Shown here in pieces: positions 19,433 through 29,196 of a DNA stretch of 64,000 bases. The stretch is taken from positions 124,001 through 188,000 of the forward strand of contig JANZNS010000004.1 of assembly GCA_025153445.1 (NCBI GenBank), written 5' to 3'. The position numbers were made by a program, and so were the translations under genes. Every line of letters starts with the position of its first letter. Positions within the stretch are counted from its first letter, which is position 1. This DNA comes from Marinobacter sp. BGYM27 (GTDB lineage Bacteria > Pseudomonadota > Gammaproteobacteria > Pseudomonadales > Oleiphilaceae). A model generated the notes under the pieces. It did not search any database. It worked only from the letters and a program-made list of their open reading frames with translations, and was not told where the DNA came from.

Positions 19433-19876
19433 ATGACTCTGCGCGGTTTATTTTTTCTTTCAAGTCTCGTTCTGCTCGGCTCTGTGAATCTTCCTGCGCG
19501 GGCAGATGAGGCACCCGACGAAGAGGCATCCGAGGCTGAAGCCGAACCCGTGCAATCCATATACGTGGAAATGCCGCCAGCTTTTGTCACCAACGTCGGG
19601 TCATCGGGCAGCCGGCTAAGTTACGTCAAGGCAGAGCTCACTCTGAGAGTCTCGTCACCGGAGGCAGAAACAACCGTACGGGAGCACGAACCGCGCCTGC
19701 GCCATGAAATGGTCATGCTATTAAGCTCAGAGAGTAGAGATACGCTGTCGACAACCCAGGGGCAAGATACGCTTCGGAGCAAAGCGCTAGAGGCATTCAA
19801 CGGCGTTTTAACAGATGAGCACACCAACGCCGAGATCAGAGACGTACTGTTTACGTCTTTTGTAGTCCAAAAATAA
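19433..19876 (+). CDS. FliL-like exported protein
   Basis: The 147-residue protein has a signal peptide (about 1-24, ending LPARADE), a short acidic linker, and then a domain typical of FliL. Features of this are YVEMPPAFVTNV, LSYVKAELTLRV and a C-terminal EIRDVLFTSFVVQ. Canonical FliL is a membrane-anchored flagellar stator protein. This copy appears to have a cleavable signal rather than an anchor, and no flagellar genes are nearby. TTGGAG lies 12 bp before the ATG at 19433. A TTG at 19415 is in frame but overlaps that site. The role is uncertain. Confidence 0.8.
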   Translation: MTLRGLFFLSSLVLLGSVNLPARADEAPDEEASEAEAEPVQSIYVEMPPAFVTNVGSSGSRLSYVKAELTLRVSSPEAETTVREHEPRLRHEMVMLLSSESRDTLSTTQGQDTLRSKALEAFNGVLTDEHTNAEIRDVLFTSFVVQK

Positions 19877-19948
19877 AGCACAAGGGAACTGCTGTAGCGA
19901 ACAGCTGGTCATATCGGTTCAGAACAGTAGACATCAACACCTTGATCG

Positions 19949-20155
19949 TCAGGCGATGCGTCCTTCAAGCCTTGATGGTTCACTGGCCAACGCTGCCTGA
20001 CCGTCTTCCCAGCCGGCTTCCCAGGCAGCGATTACCACATCGCCACGGTAAGGGCAGCGTTCACGATGCATGCCCATAACCGACGCCATATACCCCTGCC
20101 GATAGGCCTTGTTGAGCGATTCAACATCCCAACCCAGCTTTATGTCCCTGGCCAT
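19949..20155 (-). CDS. Ribosome modulation factor family protein
   Basis: The 68-residue basic-to-neutral protein contains AYRQGYMASVMGMHRERCPY followed by AAWEAGWEDGQ. This is the RMF pattern (GY-x-A-x-x-G-x-x-x-x-x-CPY ... W-x-x-GW). RMF dimerises 70S ribosomes into inactive 100S particles in stationary phase. The start at 20155 has a clear ribosome-binding site, GGGAGAG, 8 bp upstream; the in-frame start at 20221 does not. It is longer at its C-terminus than E. coli Rmf and shorter in basic residues, so it may be a divergent paralog. Confidence 0.75.
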   Translation of the reverse strand: MARDIKLGWDVESLNKAYRQGYMASVMGMHRERCPYRGDVVIAAWEAGWEDGQAALASEPSRLEGRIA

Positions 20156-20240
20156 CCCGGTGCTCTCCCATGACGTGAATACACATTCCAATTGCGGCAA
20201 ATGCCGACGGTATGCATTCACTATATCAGCCGAACCTGTA

Positions 20241-20285
20241 ACAAAAATTAACAGCAGCTTACGATTTAGACAAGTAGCTGTTCAG
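20241..20285 (-). terminator. Probable terminator of gshA
   Basis: On the minus strand AACAGC pairs with GCTGTT across an imperfect inner stem, and AATTTTTGTT follows. It lies about 45 bp past the gshA stop. Confidence 0.45.
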
Positions 20286-20325
20286 ATTTTGTGCGACAGG
20301 TCCGTATCCGCTGAGACACAGGTGA

Positions 20326-21885
20326 TCAATCCGCCCGGTAGGCACTCAGATAGTCCTCGAAACTCTGGTCAGTCGCCGCTTCCAGTTCTCGCTGCTCAGC
20401 CAATGAGTCTTCTGTCATCTTGCGGTATTCGGCCAGCATCTCGGCACTTAGCGGGTCATCCCGCAATGCAGCCTGATGCCCCCTCGACTGTTCAAGCGTC
20501 CATTCCAGATGCCCCATGCCGCTGGCTTTCATCGAGGCCAGCACCTTCGACGACCTGACCTGACCATCTGCCGAGAGCGCCTTGCGCTGTGCTGCCAGTG
20601 CATCCTGATAAACTGAGCTGTCTCCGTTGAAACCGTCCAACTGAACAGCCAGAGCCTCAAGCCGTGAAAGCATGGTGGACGCGGCATCTTTAACCGGCGT
20701 CATCGCGCCGTCAAAACAGATGTTCAGATCGTCCTTGCGACCATTGCTGACAACGTCCTTATAGCTGCCATCCAGCCTGGAGCATTCATCATCACCAATT
20801 GCGGTGCTGTCGCTTAACAGGCAATCCAGCAGGAACAAATCAAGGAAATCGACCTGTTCGGCACCGATACCCAGAGGCTCAAACGGGTCCAGATCGAGGC
20901 AACGCACTTCGATGTATTCAACGCCGCGGGATTCCAGTGCCTGAATTGGCTTCTCACCCCGGCAGGTCGTGCGCTTGGGACGCACAGCGCTGTAGTACTC
21001 GTTCTCGATCTGCAGCACATTGGTGTTGATCTGGATAAATTTCCCGTCTGCGTTGCGGGTTCCCAGCTTTTCGTACGCCGGCCAGGGTGTGTGGATCGCC
21101 CGGTAAAGCGTATTGGTGAAGGTGCTCAGCTCGTTAAAACAGATATCCAGCGATGACTGGGCGTTGTTGTGATAGCCCAGATCACCCATCCGCAACGACG
21201 TGGCCGTTTCACCTACCCAGGTGTCGTCCGAATAGCGCTCCAGATGATGACTCATGCCATCGACAAAGCTCGCATCCAGTGCCGGTGAAGCACCAAACAA
21301 GAGCATCAGCAGCCAGCTACGGCGACGGAAATTGCGGATCAGCCAGAAGTACTGGTCGGATTTGAAGTCCTGCAGCGACCGGGTGTCGCCCAATAGCGCC
21401 TGCCAACGACGCCAGAAATCATCCGGCATCGAGAAGTTATAGTGGACGCCGGCAATGCTTTGCATCATGCGCCCGTAACGCACCGCCAGCCCCTGACGAT
21501 AGACGTGCCGCAGGCGCCCGCTATTCGAGGTGCCATATTCGGCAATGGGGATGCTGGGATCACCATCCAGCCGACAGGGCATACTGGCCGACCAGAAAAC
21601 CTCGTCACCCAGTTGCGACTGGACGAAGCGATGGGTGTCCCGCAACGATTCAAGCAATTCGCTGGTGCTGTTGCACACCGGCGTAATCAGCTCAAGCAGC
21701 GACTCGGAGTAATCCGTCGTGATGCGGGAATGTGTCAGCGCTGAGCCCAGGCTCTGCGGGTGAGGCGTTTGCGCGATGAAGCCCTCACTATCAACCCGCA
21801 ACCCTTCTTTCTCCAGCCCCTTTCGGAAGCCGGACCAGTCCTGCGCAGAAATGTGCTGGAATAACCCTTTGCGGGAATCGCCCAT
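20326..21885 (-). CDS. gshA: Glutamate-cysteine ligase
   Basis: GshA makes gamma-glutamylcysteine, the first step of glutathione synthesis. The 519-residue length is that of the gammaproteobacterial single-domain enzyme (E. coli GshA type). Motifs include ALTHSRITTDYSESLLELIT near residue 50, DVFWSASMPCRL-like EVFWSASMPCRL, and GVEYIEVRCLDLDPFEP near 320. AAGGAG lies 7 bp before the ATG at 21885, which decides the start over 21906. It lies next to tex in the same direction, 46 bp downstream of which there is no clear terminator. Confidence 0.96.
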   Translation of the reverse strand: MGDSRKGLFQHISAQDWSGFRKGLEKEGLRVDSEGFIAQTPHPQSLGSALTHSRITTDYSESLLELITPVCNSTSELLESLRDTHRFVQSQLGDEVFWSASMPCRLDGDPSIPIAEYGTSNSGRLRHVYRQGLAVRYGRMMQSIAGVHYNFSMPDDFWRRWQALLGDTRSLQDFKSDQYFWLIRNFRRRSWLLMLLFGASPALDASFVDGMSHHLERYSDDTWVGETATSLRMGDLGYHNNAQSSLDICFNELSTFTNTLYRAIHTPWPAYEKLGTRNADGKFIQINTNVLQIENEYYSAVRPKRTTCRGEKPIQALESRGVEYIEVRCLDLDPFEPLGIGAEQVDFLDLFLLDCLLSDSTAIGDDECSRLDGSYKDVVSNGRKDDLNICFDGAMTPVKDAASTMLSRLEALAVQLDGFNGDSSVYQDALAAQRKALSADGQVRSSKVLASMKASGMGHLEWTLEQSRGHQAALRDDPLSAEMLAEYRKMTEDSLAEQRELEAATDQSFEDYLSAYRAD

Positions 21886-21952
21886 GGTCGGACTCCTTGG
21901 GTGCAAAAATACCGGTCAGTCGCGCACTGAGCCGGTATTGAATAGCTGTGAA

Positions 21953-24310
21953 TTAGCGGTCGCTTTTGCGTGCCGAAGCCATCGCCTGTGCCAGCGCACC
22001 GGCCATTGCGCCCTGAGGCGCGGCCTTGCCTTCATTCTTTCGGCCACCCTGCCCGGCACCACTATTACCGTTGCCACGGGCATCGCCTCTGGAACGACCA
22101 CGCTCGGCTCTATCGCCCTTACCTGATTGTGCCTCGCCTGGCTGGTCATCCATGCGCATGGTCAGTGCGATCCGCTTACGCGGAATATCCACTTCCATGA
22201 CTTTGACCTTGACGATATCACCCGCTTTCACCACTTCACGGGGGTCCTTGATGAACTGGTGCGACAGTGCCGAGATATGCACCAGACCGTCCTGATGCAC
22301 CCCGATATCCACGAACGCACCGAAATTGGTGACGTTAGTGACACTCCCTTCCAGCATCATGCCTGGCTTCAGGTCCTTCAGGGTTTCGACACCTTCCTCG
22401 AAAGTAGCGAACCGAAACTCAGGTCTGGGGTCGCGGCCGGGTTTTTCAAGCTCGGCGATGATGTCTTTAATTGTTGGCAGGCCGAATTGTTCGGTCACGA
22501 ACTGTTTTGGATCGAGGCTCCGTAGAAACGCCACATCACCAATCACGTCGCTGACTGACCGATTGCTGGCTTTGGCAATCGCCTCTACCACGCCATACGC
22601 CTCCGGGTGGACTGACGAGCGGTCCAGCGGGTTGTCACCGCTGGCAACGCGCAGGAAGCCGGCTGCCTGCTCATAGGTTTTGGCCCCCAGACGAGCGACA
22701 TCCAGTAGCTGCTTGCGGTTGCGGAAGATGCCGTGCTGGCTGCGGTAATCGACAATATTTTGCGCCGTGACCTGGCTCAAGCCAGCGACCCGGGCCAATA
22801 GCGGCACTGACGCCGTGTTGATATCAACACCCACGCCATTTACACAGTCTTCAACCACCGCATCCAGACTGCGAGCAAGCTGCACCTGAGACACATCGTG
22901 TTGGTACTGACCAACGCCGATGGATTTCGGTTCGATTTTGACCAGCTCAGCCAACGGGTCCTGCAGACGGCGTGCGATCGATACCGCGCCGCGGATCGTC
23001 ACATCCAGGTCCGGCAACTCTCGAGAAGCAAACTCCGAAGCCGAGTAAATAGAAGCACCGGACTCATTGACCACAATGCGTGCAAGATTGAGATCGGGAT
23101 AACGGCGAATCAGCTCGGCCGCCAGCTTCTCGGTTTCCCGTGATGCAGTGCCGTTGCCGATCGCGATCAGCTCAATGGCATGCTCTTTACACCACCTGGC
23201 CAGTTGCTCGATCGATTGGTCCCATTTGTTCTGCGGCGCGTGAGGGAAAATGGCGCCATGCCCGGTAACCTGGCCGGTGCCGTCAATGATCGCGACTTTG
23301 ACACCGGTACGCAGCCCCGGATCAAGACCGAGCGTCGGGCGCGGGCCAGCAGGTGCCAGCAGCAACAAATCCTTGATGTTGGAGGCAAATACCTGAATCG
23401 CTTCGGCTTCCGCTGATTCCCGCACCTGTGAAATCAACTCGGTTTCCAGATGCGTGGACAGCTTGACTCGCCAGGTCCAGCGGACCACTTCCGCCAGCCA
23501 CCGATCCGCCGGACGCCCCATATCCTTGATGCGCCAATGACCGGCGATTTTCTGTTCGCCAGCGGCCACCCGGGAGCGGTCATCATCGCCGTCGACCACG
23601 ATACTGTAGTTGAGCACGCCTTCGTTACGACCGCGCAGAATGGCCAGCGCCCGGTGCGACGGCACTTTCTTCAACGGTTCGCTGTGATCAAAGTAATCAC
23701 GGAACTTGGCACCCTCGTCTTCCTTGCCATCCACCACGGCAACGCGCAGCGTACCTTGCTCCCAGAGGAACTCGCGAAGTGCACCCAGCAATTCCGCGTC
23801 CTCGGCAAATCGCTCCATCAGGATAAACTTGGCACCATCCAGGACTGCCTTGGCATCGCCGAACCCTGCCTCAGCGTTGACATAGTCCGCAGCGAGGCTA
23901 TCAGGATCCTGATCCGGATTATCAAACAGGCTGTCAGCAAGCGGTTCCAAACCGGCTTCACGGGCAATCTGGGCCTTGGTGCGACGCTTGGGTTTATACG
24001 GCAGGTAAAGATCTTCGAGCCGGTTCTTGGTGTCCGCCGACTCAATCGCAGCACGCAACTCGTCCGTCAGCTTATCCTGCTCGGCGATACTGGTGAGAAT
24101 AGTGGCGCGACGGTCTTCCAGCTCGCGAAGATAACGCAAGCGCTCTTCAAGTGTCCGCAACTGGCTGTCGTCCAGAGACCCGGTCACTTCCTTGCGGTAA
24201 CGTGCGATAAACGGCACCGTCGACCCTTCGTCGAGCATGGCCACGGTTGCGCTGACTTGCTGCTCCCGAACACCCAGTTCATCGGCGATACGCTGAGAAA
24301 TACTGTTCAT
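21953..24310 (-). CDS. tex: Tex family RNA-binding protein
   Basis: The 785-residue protein has the conserved Tex architecture. An N-terminal helix-turn-helix part ([14 protein letters not shown]) and a helical linker lead to a YqgF/RNase H-like domain ([18 protein letters not shown] at about 325). Two helix-hairpin-helix repeats ([14 protein letters not shown]) follow, then a C-terminal S1 domain ([21 protein letters not shown] at about 660). The tail is rich in Gly, Arg and Lys. Tex is cytoplasmic, binds nucleic acid and affects transcription; its exact role is debated. The start at 24310 has GAGGTG upstream. Confidence 0.96.
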   Translation of the reverse strand: MNSISQRIADELGVREQQVSATVAMLDEGSTVPFIARYRKEVTGSLDDSQLRTLEERLRYLRELEDRRATILTSIAEQDKLTDELRAAIESADTKNRLEDLYLPYKPKRRTKAQIAREAGLEPLADSLFDNPDQDPDSLAADYVNAEAGFGDAKAVLDGAKFILMERFAEDAELLGALREFLWEQGTLRVAVVDGKEDEGAKFRDYFDHSEPLKKVPSHRALAILRGRNEGVLNYSIVVDGDDDRSRVAAGEQKIAGHWRIKDMGRPADRWLAEVVRWTWRVKLSTHLETELISQVRESAEAEAIQVFASNIKDLLLLAPAGPRPTLGLDPGLRTGVKVAIIDGTGQVTGHGAIFPHAPQNKWDQSIEQLARWCKEHAIELIAIGNGTASRETEKLAAELIRRYPDLNLARIVVNESGASIYSASEFASRELPDLDVTIRGAVSIARRLQDPLAELVKIEPKSIGVGQYQHDVSQVQLARSLDAVVEDCVNGVGVDINTASVPLLARVAGLSQVTAQNIVDYRSQHGIFRNRKQLLDVARLGAKTYEQAAGFLRVASGDNPLDRSSVHPEAYGVVEAIAKASNRSVSDVIGDVAFLRSLDPKQFVTEQFGLPTIKDIIAELEKPGRDPRPEFRFATFEEGVETLKDLKPGMMLEGSVTNVTNFGAFVDIGVHQDGLVHISALSHQFIKDPREVVKAGDIVKVKVMEVDIPRKRIALTMRMDDQPGEAQSGKGDRAERGRSRGDARGNGNSGAGQGGRKNEGKAAPQGAMAGALAQAMASARKSDR

Positions 24311-24456
24311 GCCACCTCGCTTTGTATGCGTCATATCCGGCTCCGATTGTTGCGGGTTTTAGGGCCCGGTACAACAAGCGAAAGCGCTGATAGGAAAGCG
24401 GGGCATTATAGCGCCGTGGCGACGGATTTCACTGCTTGTGTTGGGTTAACCAAACA

Positions 24457-26202
24457 CTACAGGGCATCCGGTCCGGTTAGCGCCATGGCATTGCGGTTTT
24501 CGAGGAAGGTCACCAGGTCGCTCCAGGGCATCGGCTTTGCGTAAAAATATCCCTGTACCTCGTCGCAATGATGCTGGCGCAGAAATTCCAGCTGACCGGC
24601 TGTCTCAACGCCCTCCGCCACCACGCTCATCTGCAGACTGTGTGACAGGCTGATGATGGCCCGGATGATATGTTCAGCATCACCGCTCTCGCCCAGCTTT
24701 TGCACAAACGACTTGTCGATTTTAACCAGCGATATAGGCAGGTGCTGCAGATTGCTGAGGGATGAGAACCCGGTGCCGAAATCATCCAGCGCAAAACTGA
24801 TCCCCAGCTGGTTAAGTTCGCGCAGGCAACGCTGGGCATATTCCGGGTCGTGCATCATCGCGCTTTCAGTCAACTCCAGCTCCAGCAAGCTGGTATCAAC
24901 ACTGGCATTGTAGATAATGCGGAAGATGGTCTCGGTCATCTTGCGGTCGTGAAACTGCCGGAACGACAGATTGACGGCGAACACCATCCCCGGATAACCG
25001 AGACTGGCAGCTTCTTTAAGGCGCTCGCAGGCCTGCTCTATCACCCAGTAGCCGATCGGCACAATTAGACCACTGCGCTCGGCCGCCGGAATAAAGTCGT
25101 CCGGCCCAACCAGACCTCGCTCGGGATGATTCCAGCGCAGCAAACATTCAACCCCGCGCACTTCCTCGGTAACCAGATCGATCCGGGGCTGGTAATACAG
25201 CTCCAGTTGTCGCCCCCGCAGGGCGCTGCGAAGATCGGCTTCCAGTGTGAGCTGTCGGCCCACCGTCAGATGCAGTTGCTGGTTATAGAACCTGTAACTG
25301 GTGCCCGAATCCCGTTTAGCCTCGAACATCGCGCGGTTGGCCTGGCGTAGCAGCATTTCCGGCGTATTGCCCGCTTCCGGGAAAGTCGCGATACCAACGC
25401 TGGCACTAAGGGCCACCGGCTTGCCCTCAATCACCACCGGTTCATTCAGACCGCTAATCAGTTTGCGGATAATCTGGGTGACATCCAGTGAGTTTTCGAC
25501 CCGTTCAATAATAATGGCGAATTCATCCCCACCGATCCGCATCAGCGAATCCACTCGTCGCAGTTTCTCACGCATCCGTTCAGCCAGCGCCATTATCAAC
25601 TGGTCACCAGCCTGATACCCCAGGCTGTCGTTAACGGAACGGAAATCATCAAGATTGATATGCAACAAGGCCACGCGCTGACCCTGGCGCTCTGCTCGCA
25701 GCAACGCCTGCTGCAGGCGATCGAAAAACAGGTCGCGATTGATAAAGCCACGTGCCACATCCCGGCCCAACTGGCCCTGGACCAGGTCCCCGACCTTCTG
25801 CCGAAACATCGCACACAGCAGCGCCCGACCAAGATTCCAGCAATCCAGGTTTCCCTTGCACAGGTAATCTGCCGCGCCGTTCACCCGTGCAGGAGGAAGG
25901 CCAAAGGCTTCAGGCTCAGGACCGAGCGCCACCACGGGACGGTTATCACCTGCAACCGAAAGGTACTGGAGAAAGACTGTCTGGGAGGTCACAAACATGG
26001 CGCTGTCCCACAACACCACATCAAACTGGGCGTTGCTGATCAGGTCTTCACAGTCTGCGAGATCCGGGCACCAGGTAATGTCCACAGTAATTTCAGGGTT
26101 TTGCCGGAAGAAATGGCAAAGCCACAGGTACTCGCTAAGTTCCGGCATCAGAATCAGCAACCGGATATTGGTCTGACTCCATGCATCCTGGTCATCGTTC
26201 AT
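24457..26202 (-). CDS. Cyclic-di-GMP signalling protein: receiver-like, GGDEF and EAL domains
   Basis: The 581-residue protein begins with a degenerate receiver-like domain (about 10-125; VVLWDSAM holds a possible acceptor Asp). A GGDEF domain spans about 150-310, with intact RIGGDEF and an RRVD inhibitory site five residues before it. An EAL domain spans about 325-570. The EAL motif reads ECL, but downstream elements needed for phosphodiesterase activity are present: ELTESAMM, LDDFGTGFSSL, KIDKSFV and VVAEGVET. It could therefore both make and break cyclic-di-GMP. No transmembrane helix is seen. The gene is monocistronic and diverges from rep. Confidence 0.92.
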   Translation of the reverse strand: MNDDQDAWSQTNIRLLILMPELSEYLWLCHFFRQNPEITVDITWCPDLADCEDLISNAQFDVVLWDSAMFVTSQTVFLQYLSVAGDNRPVVALGPEPEAFGLPPARVNGAADYLCKGNLDCWNLGRALLCAMFRQKVGDLVQGQLGRDVARGFINRDLFFDRLQQALLRAERQGQRVALLHINLDDFRSVNDSLGYQAGDQLIMALAERMREKLRRVDSLMRIGGDEFAIIIERVENSLDVTQIIRKLISGLNEPVVIEGKPVALSASVGIATFPEAGNTPEMLLRQANRAMFEAKRDSGTSYRFYNQQLHLTVGRQLTLEADLRSALRGRQLELYYQPRIDLVTEEVRGVECLLRWNHPERGLVGPDDFIPAAERSGLIVPIGYWVIEQACERLKEAASLGYPGMVFAVNLSFRQFHDRKMTETIFRIIYNASVDTSLLELELTESAMMHDPEYAQRCLRELNQLGISFALDDFGTGFSSLSNLQHLPISLVKIDKSFVQKLGESGDAEHIIRAIISLSHSLQMSVVAEGVETAGQLEFLRQHHCDEVQGYFYAKPMPWSDLVTFLENRNAMALTGPDAL

Positions 26203-26501
26203 TAACTGCGCTCAACTCCCTGGTGTGTTACCTGCTGGCACCGGAGGCTGCTCCGGAACAATCCCTGCCAGCTTTTTGTCAATTCCTGTCACTACATTAA
26301 CGCAGTGCATAAAGAAGCATAGTCGACTAACGTTTGCCATGCACCGCCATTTGCACGAGAAATCTGCAGAACCGTACTGAAGTGGATTCCACCCATCACG
26401 GCTTGGGTCTTGAGGGTGTAGAATGACGCCTATTCTATTTCTATCGCCGACGATTGTCCCCGTGTACTTTTCAGAACAGTCGTCCAGAACAGGCAACATT
26501 A
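26203..26501. other. Divergent intergenic region between the GGDEF-EAL gene and rep (299 bp)
   Basis: The region is expected to hold both promoters. A TTGACA lies on the minus strand near 26275-26280, but no matching -10 box is evident. On the plus strand a TATTCT near 26431 has only a weak -35. I see no gene or strong palindrome. Confidence 0.5.
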
Positions 26502-28520
26502 GTGTCACAACTTAATCCCCGTCAACGCGAAGCTGTCCGCTATGTGGATAGTCCACTCCTGGTACTGGCTGGCGCCGGCAGTGGCAAGACCAGCGTGATC
26601 ACCCGGAAAATCGCCTACCTTATCGAACAGGTCGGTATTCCCGGGCGCAATATTGCGGCACTGACGTTCACCAACAAAGCGGCGCGCGAAATGAAGGAGC
26701 GGGTCAGCCGGCTGGTTGATCGCAAGCTGGCACGCGGGCTGACGGTCTCTACATTTCACAATCTCGGCCTGAACATTATTCGGGAAGAACACGAGCATCT
26801 GGGCTATCACCCGGGCTTCTCGATTTTTGATGCCGAAGATGCCAAGGCTCTGCTACAGGATCTGATGATGCGAGAAGCCGGCGCCGATGCCGGGGACGAG
26901 CTATCGGATATCCAGATGACCATTTCCAGCTGGAAAAACGCGATGCGCGCGCCCAGCCAGGCACTAAGCAAAGCGGCCGATGAAAGAGAGCAGCGGATCG
27001 CACTGATCTACCAGCGCTACTGTGAGTATCTGAAGGCTTACAATGCGGTGGATTTTGATGATCTGATCCTGCTACCGGTCCAGCTATTCAGCACGCAACC
27101 CGAGGTACTGGCCAAGTGGCGGCGCAAAATCCGTTACTTGCTGGTGGACGAGTATCAGGACACCAACATCTGCCAGTACGAGCTGGTAAAACAACTAGTC
27201 GCTGAGCGCGCCGCCTTTACCGTGGTGGGCGACGATGACCAGTCCATCTATGCCTGGCGTGGTGCCCGACCGGAGAATCTGGTTCAGCTCAAAGAGGATT
27301 TCCCCAGCCTCAACATCATCAAGCTGGAGCAAAACTACCGTTCAACGTCACGCATCCTGCGTTGCGCCAACACTGTGATCGCCAACAATCCACACGTTTT
27401 CGAAAAGGCGCTGTGGAGCGAGCACGCCACGGGAGACGAAATCCGGATTATCCGCTGCCGCTCCGAGGACGCGGAAGCCGAACGGATTGCCACCGAGATC
27501 ATTGATCACAAACTCAAGAAAGGTAAGGAATTTCGCGACTACGCCGTGCTATACCGGGGCAACCACCAGTCCCGTTTGCTGGAGGTCAAACTACAGGCGT
27601 ATCAGATTCCCTACCGGATATCCGGCGGCCAATCCTTTTTCTCCCGCAACGAAATCAAGGACGCGATGAGTTATCTGCGTCTGCTGATCAATCCGGATGA
27701 TGACGCGGCATTTTTGCGGGTGGTCAATGTGCCGCGAAGGGAGATCGGTCCGTCCACGCTTGAGCAACTCGGCCATTACGCGCGCAGCCGCAGAGTCGGC
27801 CTGTTTCGCGGGGTGAGTGACATGGGAGCCGGCGAGCACGTCAGTGAGCGGGGCCTCGATCGCCTGCGCCGTTTCGTCCACTGGGCTGACCGCACTCGCC
27901 AGCGATTGTTCGAGGAAGACCCGATCCCCGTGATCAAGCAGCTGTTCACCGATATCGAATACGAAGAATGGCTGCATCAGCATGCCGGCACGCCCAAGCA
28001 GGCGGAGCGGCGGATGGAAAACATCTGGTATCTGGTCGATTCGATTCAGCGCATGCTGGACAACGACAAGGGCACCGCGGATGAAATGAGTATTGAAGAT
28101 GCCATCACCCGACTGATTCTGCGGGACATGATGGAGCAACGGGAAGAGGAAGATGACAGCGACAAGGTGCAACTCCTGACCTTGCACGCATCCAAGGGTC
28201 TGGAGTTTCCCCACGTCTTTATAATGGGGCTTGAGGAAGAGATCCTGCCCCACCGCTCCAGCATTGAAGAGAATGCCATCGAAGAAGAGCGGCGCCTGAT
28301 GTATGTCGGCATTACCCGGGCCAGGGAAACCCTCGCGCTCACCTTCGCCGCCCAGCGCAAACAGTACGGCGAGAAAATCGAGACGATTCCCAGCCGTTTT
28401 CTTGATGAACTGCCAGAGGATGATGTGATCTGGGAGGGCACGGGCGATCTGGACGAAGCCGCCAACCAGCGCAAAGGCAAGGCAACACTCAGCGCGCTGC
28501 TGGGCGATCTGGGCTTGTAG
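26502..28520 (+). CDS. rep: ATP-dependent DNA helicase Rep
   Basis: Rep is a 3'-5' superfamily 1 helicase that helps forks pass bound proteins. The 672-residue product has all SF1A motifs: Q motif LNPRQREAV, motif I AGAGSGKT, motif II VDEYQDT, motif III DDDQSIYAWRGA, motif IV EQNYRS and motif VI VGITRARETL. I prefer the GTG at 26502 (MSQLNPRQREAVRYV), which matches Rep N-termini and the 673-residue E. coli length. A TTG at 26454 would add 16 atypical residues. The length and the motif Ia region distinguish it from UvrD. Confidence 0.96.
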   Translation: MSQLNPRQREAVRYVDSPLLVLAGAGSGKTSVITRKIAYLIEQVGIPGRNIAALTFTNKAAREMKERVSRLVDRKLARGLTVSTFHNLGLNIIREEHEHLGYHPGFSIFDAEDAKALLQDLMMREAGADAGDELSDIQMTISSWKNAMRAPSQALSKAADEREQRIALIYQRYCEYLKAYNAVDFDDLILLPVQLFSTQPEVLAKWRRKIRYLLVDEYQDTNICQYELVKQLVAERAAFTVVGDDDQSIYAWRGARPENLVQLKEDFPSLNIIKLEQNYRSTSRILRCANTVIANNPHVFEKALWSEHATGDEIRIIRCRSEDAEAERIATEIIDHKLKKGKEFRDYAVLYRGNHQSRLLEVKLQAYQIPYRISGGQSFFSRNEIKDAMSYLRLLINPDDDAAFLRVVNVPRREIGPSTLEQLGHYARSRRVGLFRGVSDMGAGEHVSERGLDRLRRFVHWADRTRQRLFEEDPIPVIKQLFTDIEYEEWLHQHAGTPKQAERRMENIWYLVDSIQRMLDNDKGTADEMSIEDAITRLILRDMMEQREEEDDSDKVQLLTLHASKGLEFPHVFIMGLEEEILPHRSSIEENAIEEERRLMYVGITRARETLALTFAAQRKQYGEKIETIPSRFLDELPEDDVIWEGTGDLDEAANQRKGKATLSALLGDLGL

Positions 28521-28552
28521 CCAACGGCATGGCGCGCGCTTCGCCACAACGT

Positions 28553-28580
28553 AAAACGCCAGGCAGGTGCCTGGCGTTTT
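28553..28580. terminator. Bidirectional terminator between rep and cytochrome c5
   Basis: A 13-bp stem (AAAACGCCAGGCA paired with its complement) and a GG loop lie between the convergent genes. The A and T runs are included in the stem. Confidence 0.9.
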
Positions 28581-28598
28581 GATACAGCGTCAACCAGC

Positions 28599-29021
28599 TT
28601 ATTTGCTGTTATCGACCATATGGTGAACCGCTGCTTCGATCTCTTCATCCGGGCAGCTTGCACAACCGCCTTTTGCAGGCATGGCATTAATCCCGTTAAT
28701 CGCATGATCAATCAGCGTATCGATCCCTTTCGCAACATGGGGCGCCCAGGAACCGGCATCGCCGAATTTAGGCGCGCCCATTACACCCGAACCATGACAT
28801 GCGGAGCACACTGCGGTGTAAACCTCTTCACCCGAACGTGGCCCTTCTGATGCGGAGGGGGCAGCAGCCGTCGCGATATCGCCACAATCTTCGCCCTGCA
28901 CGCACACGGTACCAACAGGCTCAATCCGGGCACTAATATCGTCTTCCACGCTAGCCTGCGCAACACTCGCCATCAATACGCTACCAAATAGCGCGGTCGC
29001 CAGGACTCTCATCATTTTCAC
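28599..29021 (-). CDS. cycB: Cytochrome c5
   Basis: This exported mono-heme class I cytochrome c acts as a periplasmic electron carrier. The protein is about 140 residues, with a signal peptide ending in ASVAQA. A variable Ala/Ser-rich linker follows, then the heme-binding CSACH, and Met in NAMPAKGG as the axial ligand. The extra pair in GGCASCPDEE is typical of c5. Possible starts are GTG 29021 (with GAGGT 7 bp upstream), ATG 29015 and ATG 29012; all give the same mature protein. A perfect -10 box lies upstream in a palindrome. Confidence 0.9.
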   Translation of the reverse strand: MKMMRVLATALFGSVLMASVAQASVEDDISARIEPVGTVCVQGEDCGDIATAAAPSASEGPRSGEEVYTAVCSACHGSGVMGAPKFGDAGSWAPHVAKGIDTLIDHAINGINAMPAKGGCASCPDEEIEAAVHHMVDNSK

Positions 29022-29051
29022 AGTGCGCACCTCACCTGTATGTGATTATTT

Positions 29052-29068
29052 TATAATGCCGCATTATA
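29052..29068. promoter_or_regulatory. Palindrome containing divergent -10 boxes
   Basis: The sequence TATAATGCCGCATTATA is a perfect palindrome. It gives a TATAAT on each strand: the minus one about 42 bp before the cytochrome c5 start, the plus one directed toward the small membrane protein gene. The -35 regions are weak on both sides. Confidence 0.5.
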
Positions 29069-29196
29069 GCGGCAGGACGGCGTCAAACAAAACAGCATCA
29101 TCAGACCGCCATGAAACATCGGTAAATTTCACTGATTCACATGACGCCGATCCTCGTATATCGGTACCATGTATACAGACTGAACTGGAGCTTTGC

